This document shows positions 62,279 to 64,000 of a stretch of DNA of 64,000 bases, piece by piece; the stretch's first letter is position 1, and every line of letters begins with the position of its first letter. The position numbers were made by a program, and so were the translations under genes. Source of the stretch: Wurfbainia villosa (lineage: Eukaryota; Streptophyta; Magnoliopsida; Zingiberales; Zingiberaceae). The stretch is from contig CM046001.1 of the NCBI GenBank assembly GCA_025175895.1, positions 48,421,719 through 48,485,718 on the forward strand, written 5' to 3'. The notes under the pieces are model-generated. The model worked only from the letters and a program-made list of their open reading frames with translations, had not been told where the DNA came from and ran no database searches.

Positions 62279-64000
62279 TATTGGGTTTCCGGTACCGCGG
62301 CGAGTGTGTGTTCGAACATGTGCACAGCGGAAGAAATAAAATAATAAATATAATTTATTACAACACACACACCACATGCATGCATAGTACAACATGTGTA
62401 GACATAACCGCAATTTCAAATTTTGCAATAAAATGAAATTTATTCTATGTATACCTGACGTATCACGTGTAGCGGGAAAGACATCAACCGGAACGATCCT
62501 CGCTAGAATCGTCTCTATCCGTATCCACGCCGAGTATCTTCAGGATGACTTCACAAAGTCACGAGCCTCGTCTTCGAACGAGTTACTAGCCTTGTGTTGA
62601 AGACGATGTGATCGAGAGAAGATCAAAATCCGAATAAAAAATTCGGATCCAAAATTAGTCCTCAAAAACTCGCTTCTCCGGAGAGGTATTCGTCAACCGT
62701 TTGACGAATCCTTCGTCCTCCACCTATGAGGATTACCGTAGATCGAATCCCCGGCAAGCCTACCGTTGTCGGAGCTCCAAACGTCATCCAAACAATGCTC
62801 TGACAAGAAGGAAACAAGCTGTCTAGAAAACTGGACAGCTTTGGTGGAGACCTTGCGGCGTCCAAATAAGGAAAGATAATGCTCACCTTGTCGCCGGAGC
62901 CAAGGAAGATCACCGGAGCTCCTCCAGCAACAGCTAGACGGTGGCAAGTGGGGAGGACGACAGCTGCTGGACGCTGGTTGGAGAAGCTTGGGCGGCGGCA
63001 AGGAGTTGGGCACCGGCAAGACTAGGAGAGGAGAGGGAGGTGGGCGGCAATATTTGGGTTGCTTGGATTAGGGCTTAACAAAACCCTTAAGCCCTATTTT
63101 ATATAGAACAAATTCTCTTAATGGTTATCGGATCATAACCAAAACCCGTTAACCCTCTCCATTAATTTAAGTTAAAATAAACCAAACCATGTTGGTCTAT
63201 TTTAAGTTAAAACGAACCGAACCAACTTTGGTTCATTGGTTTAAAACAAACCAAACCCCTTTGGTTTATTCTCCTCCATTGGATTAGAACCAAACCAATT
63301 TAGTTCATTCATCATGTCGTCATAAGACACGCCTCATCCACACTTCCAATGCGACTGAAACGATTTCATGCTCGCTCCTTGTTTGGTCCAACCAAACCTA
63401 GGTTCTCTCGGTCTGAGAATCTCATTTTCAAGCTCGTTTTAAATCCTTCGGATTACGCTCGTTGTGCGTGTGACCAAATAGGTTCTCGATTTATGTTGGC
63501 CGTCTATAATTAACCATTAATTATAAAACGATCATGAGTGGCACCTAGTAGTACATCATGAGCTCATATTAACCGAAAAAATCAACGGTTGATCCAGAAC
63601 TATTTCTGAAACCCTTCAACAGCTACAATGAATCGTGCCCCATTCCCTTCACTCATCTTATACCCACTTGGTTCAGGACATGGTCTATAGTGTCAGTCCC
63701 CACTAGGTTTACTACGTCACACCTAGCCCAAGTATCATTTCCTCGTCCTACGGATTCTAGTTACTGCACATGTATCCAAGAGTACCTTACTCTAAACATG
63801 TAATGCTTTGGCCAAAGACTTTAGTAACAATCCGACGAGAGGCCATGGGTATACATCTCCTCGCAAGGAGTGGTGAATCTTTTATAGGCTATTCAAACAC
63901 CTTCGATCACTTCGACTTATACCCAATCATCCCGGGTCCACATATCCTCAGAGATGCTTGCTTAAGATGTCAAAGCATAATTCTTTATGATCAACATGAC
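62279..64000 (-). repeat. N: A-family LTR (runs off right edge)
   Basis: Matches LTR A from its TGTTGGGTTTCCGG edge (here TATTGGG) through about 1.72 kb, corresponding to 1495-3237. TATA-like TTTTATA at 63097-63103 (sense TATAAAA). The left neighbour is B-like internal sequence with no primer site, so N is a 3' or solo LTR of a minus-strand A-family element inserted in M. Frames at 62662-63019 lie in the same place as chance frames in A and E and are not called genes. Confidence 0.87.

Noticed and set aside
1..64000. Endogenous pararetrovirus or host gene fragments
   Set aside because: All RT/RNase H and gag sequence found is Ty1/Copia or Ty3/Gypsy type with LTRs; no movement-protein or coat-protein motifs and no intron-exon gene structure were seen.

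Overview
This window looks like plant nuclear DNA made almost wholly of LTR retrotransposons inserted into one another. I found no cellular protein-coding gene, tRNA, rRNA or CRISPR array. The signs of a plant genome are Ty1/Copia gag and pol proteins, primer-binding sites for initiator tRNA-Met (TGGTATCAGAGC), one Ty3/Gypsy element with a TGGCGCC primer site, a TRIM, and LTRs of 1-2.2 kb with TATA boxes. The nesting depth suggests a large, repeat-rich angiosperm genome, perhaps a monocot, but the species cannot be read from the sequence. Letters A-O are labels used here for individual elements.

Left part (1-11530). Element A (minus; its gag runs off the left edge, its 5' LTR is 1495-3720) sits inside element B, a SIRE/Maximus-like Copia (plus) with an open RT-RNase H fragment (3721-5478) and its 3' LTR (6254-7344). 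B sits inside an LTR of the A family (E, 7345-9105). E sits inside the 3' LTR of D1, a minus-strand Copia whose RT-RNase H lies at 9984-11530.

Middle (11531-31513). The D1 pol is split by F (11531-25959), a gag-only element. F carries a complete TRIM inside gag (12829-13462, perfect TSD) and a whole autonomous-type but decayed Copia G (17042-25514) inside its 3' LTR. D1 resumes at 25960 (IN, PR, gag, leader) and ends in its 5' LTR, 29694-31513.

Right-middle (31514-53467). That same LTR is also the 3' LTR of a second copy, D2. D1 and D2 therefore form a head-to-tail LTR-internal-LTR-internal array. D2 is interrupted by C (33585-38834, gag-only SIRE-like), H (40008-45503, gag-only, same family as F) and I (45783-52490, a non-autonomous Athila-like Gypsy with gag and protease only).

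Right part (53468-64000). Here lie a truncated plus-strand LTR (O); a minus-strand SIRE-like gag element (J) whose LTR is split by K (56151-59732, a deletion derivative of the G family with perfect TSD CATAC); the 3' end of another J-family internal region; a B-like LTR (M); and an A-family LTR (N) that runs off the right edge.

Themes. (1) All three complete SIRE-lineage copies (C, F, H) keep gag and lack pol, so they would need pol in trans, for instance from a B-like relative. (2) Several LTR families carry an array of a short motif just upstream of the TATA box, and the motif differs by family: CAGTCGACTG, TTGCATGCAA, GATCCGACGGTTG or AACCAAACC units. (3) Nonsense mutations are dominated by C-to-T / G-to-A type changes, as expected for methylated, silenced repeats. 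All coordinates, motif calls and LTR comparisons were made by eye.
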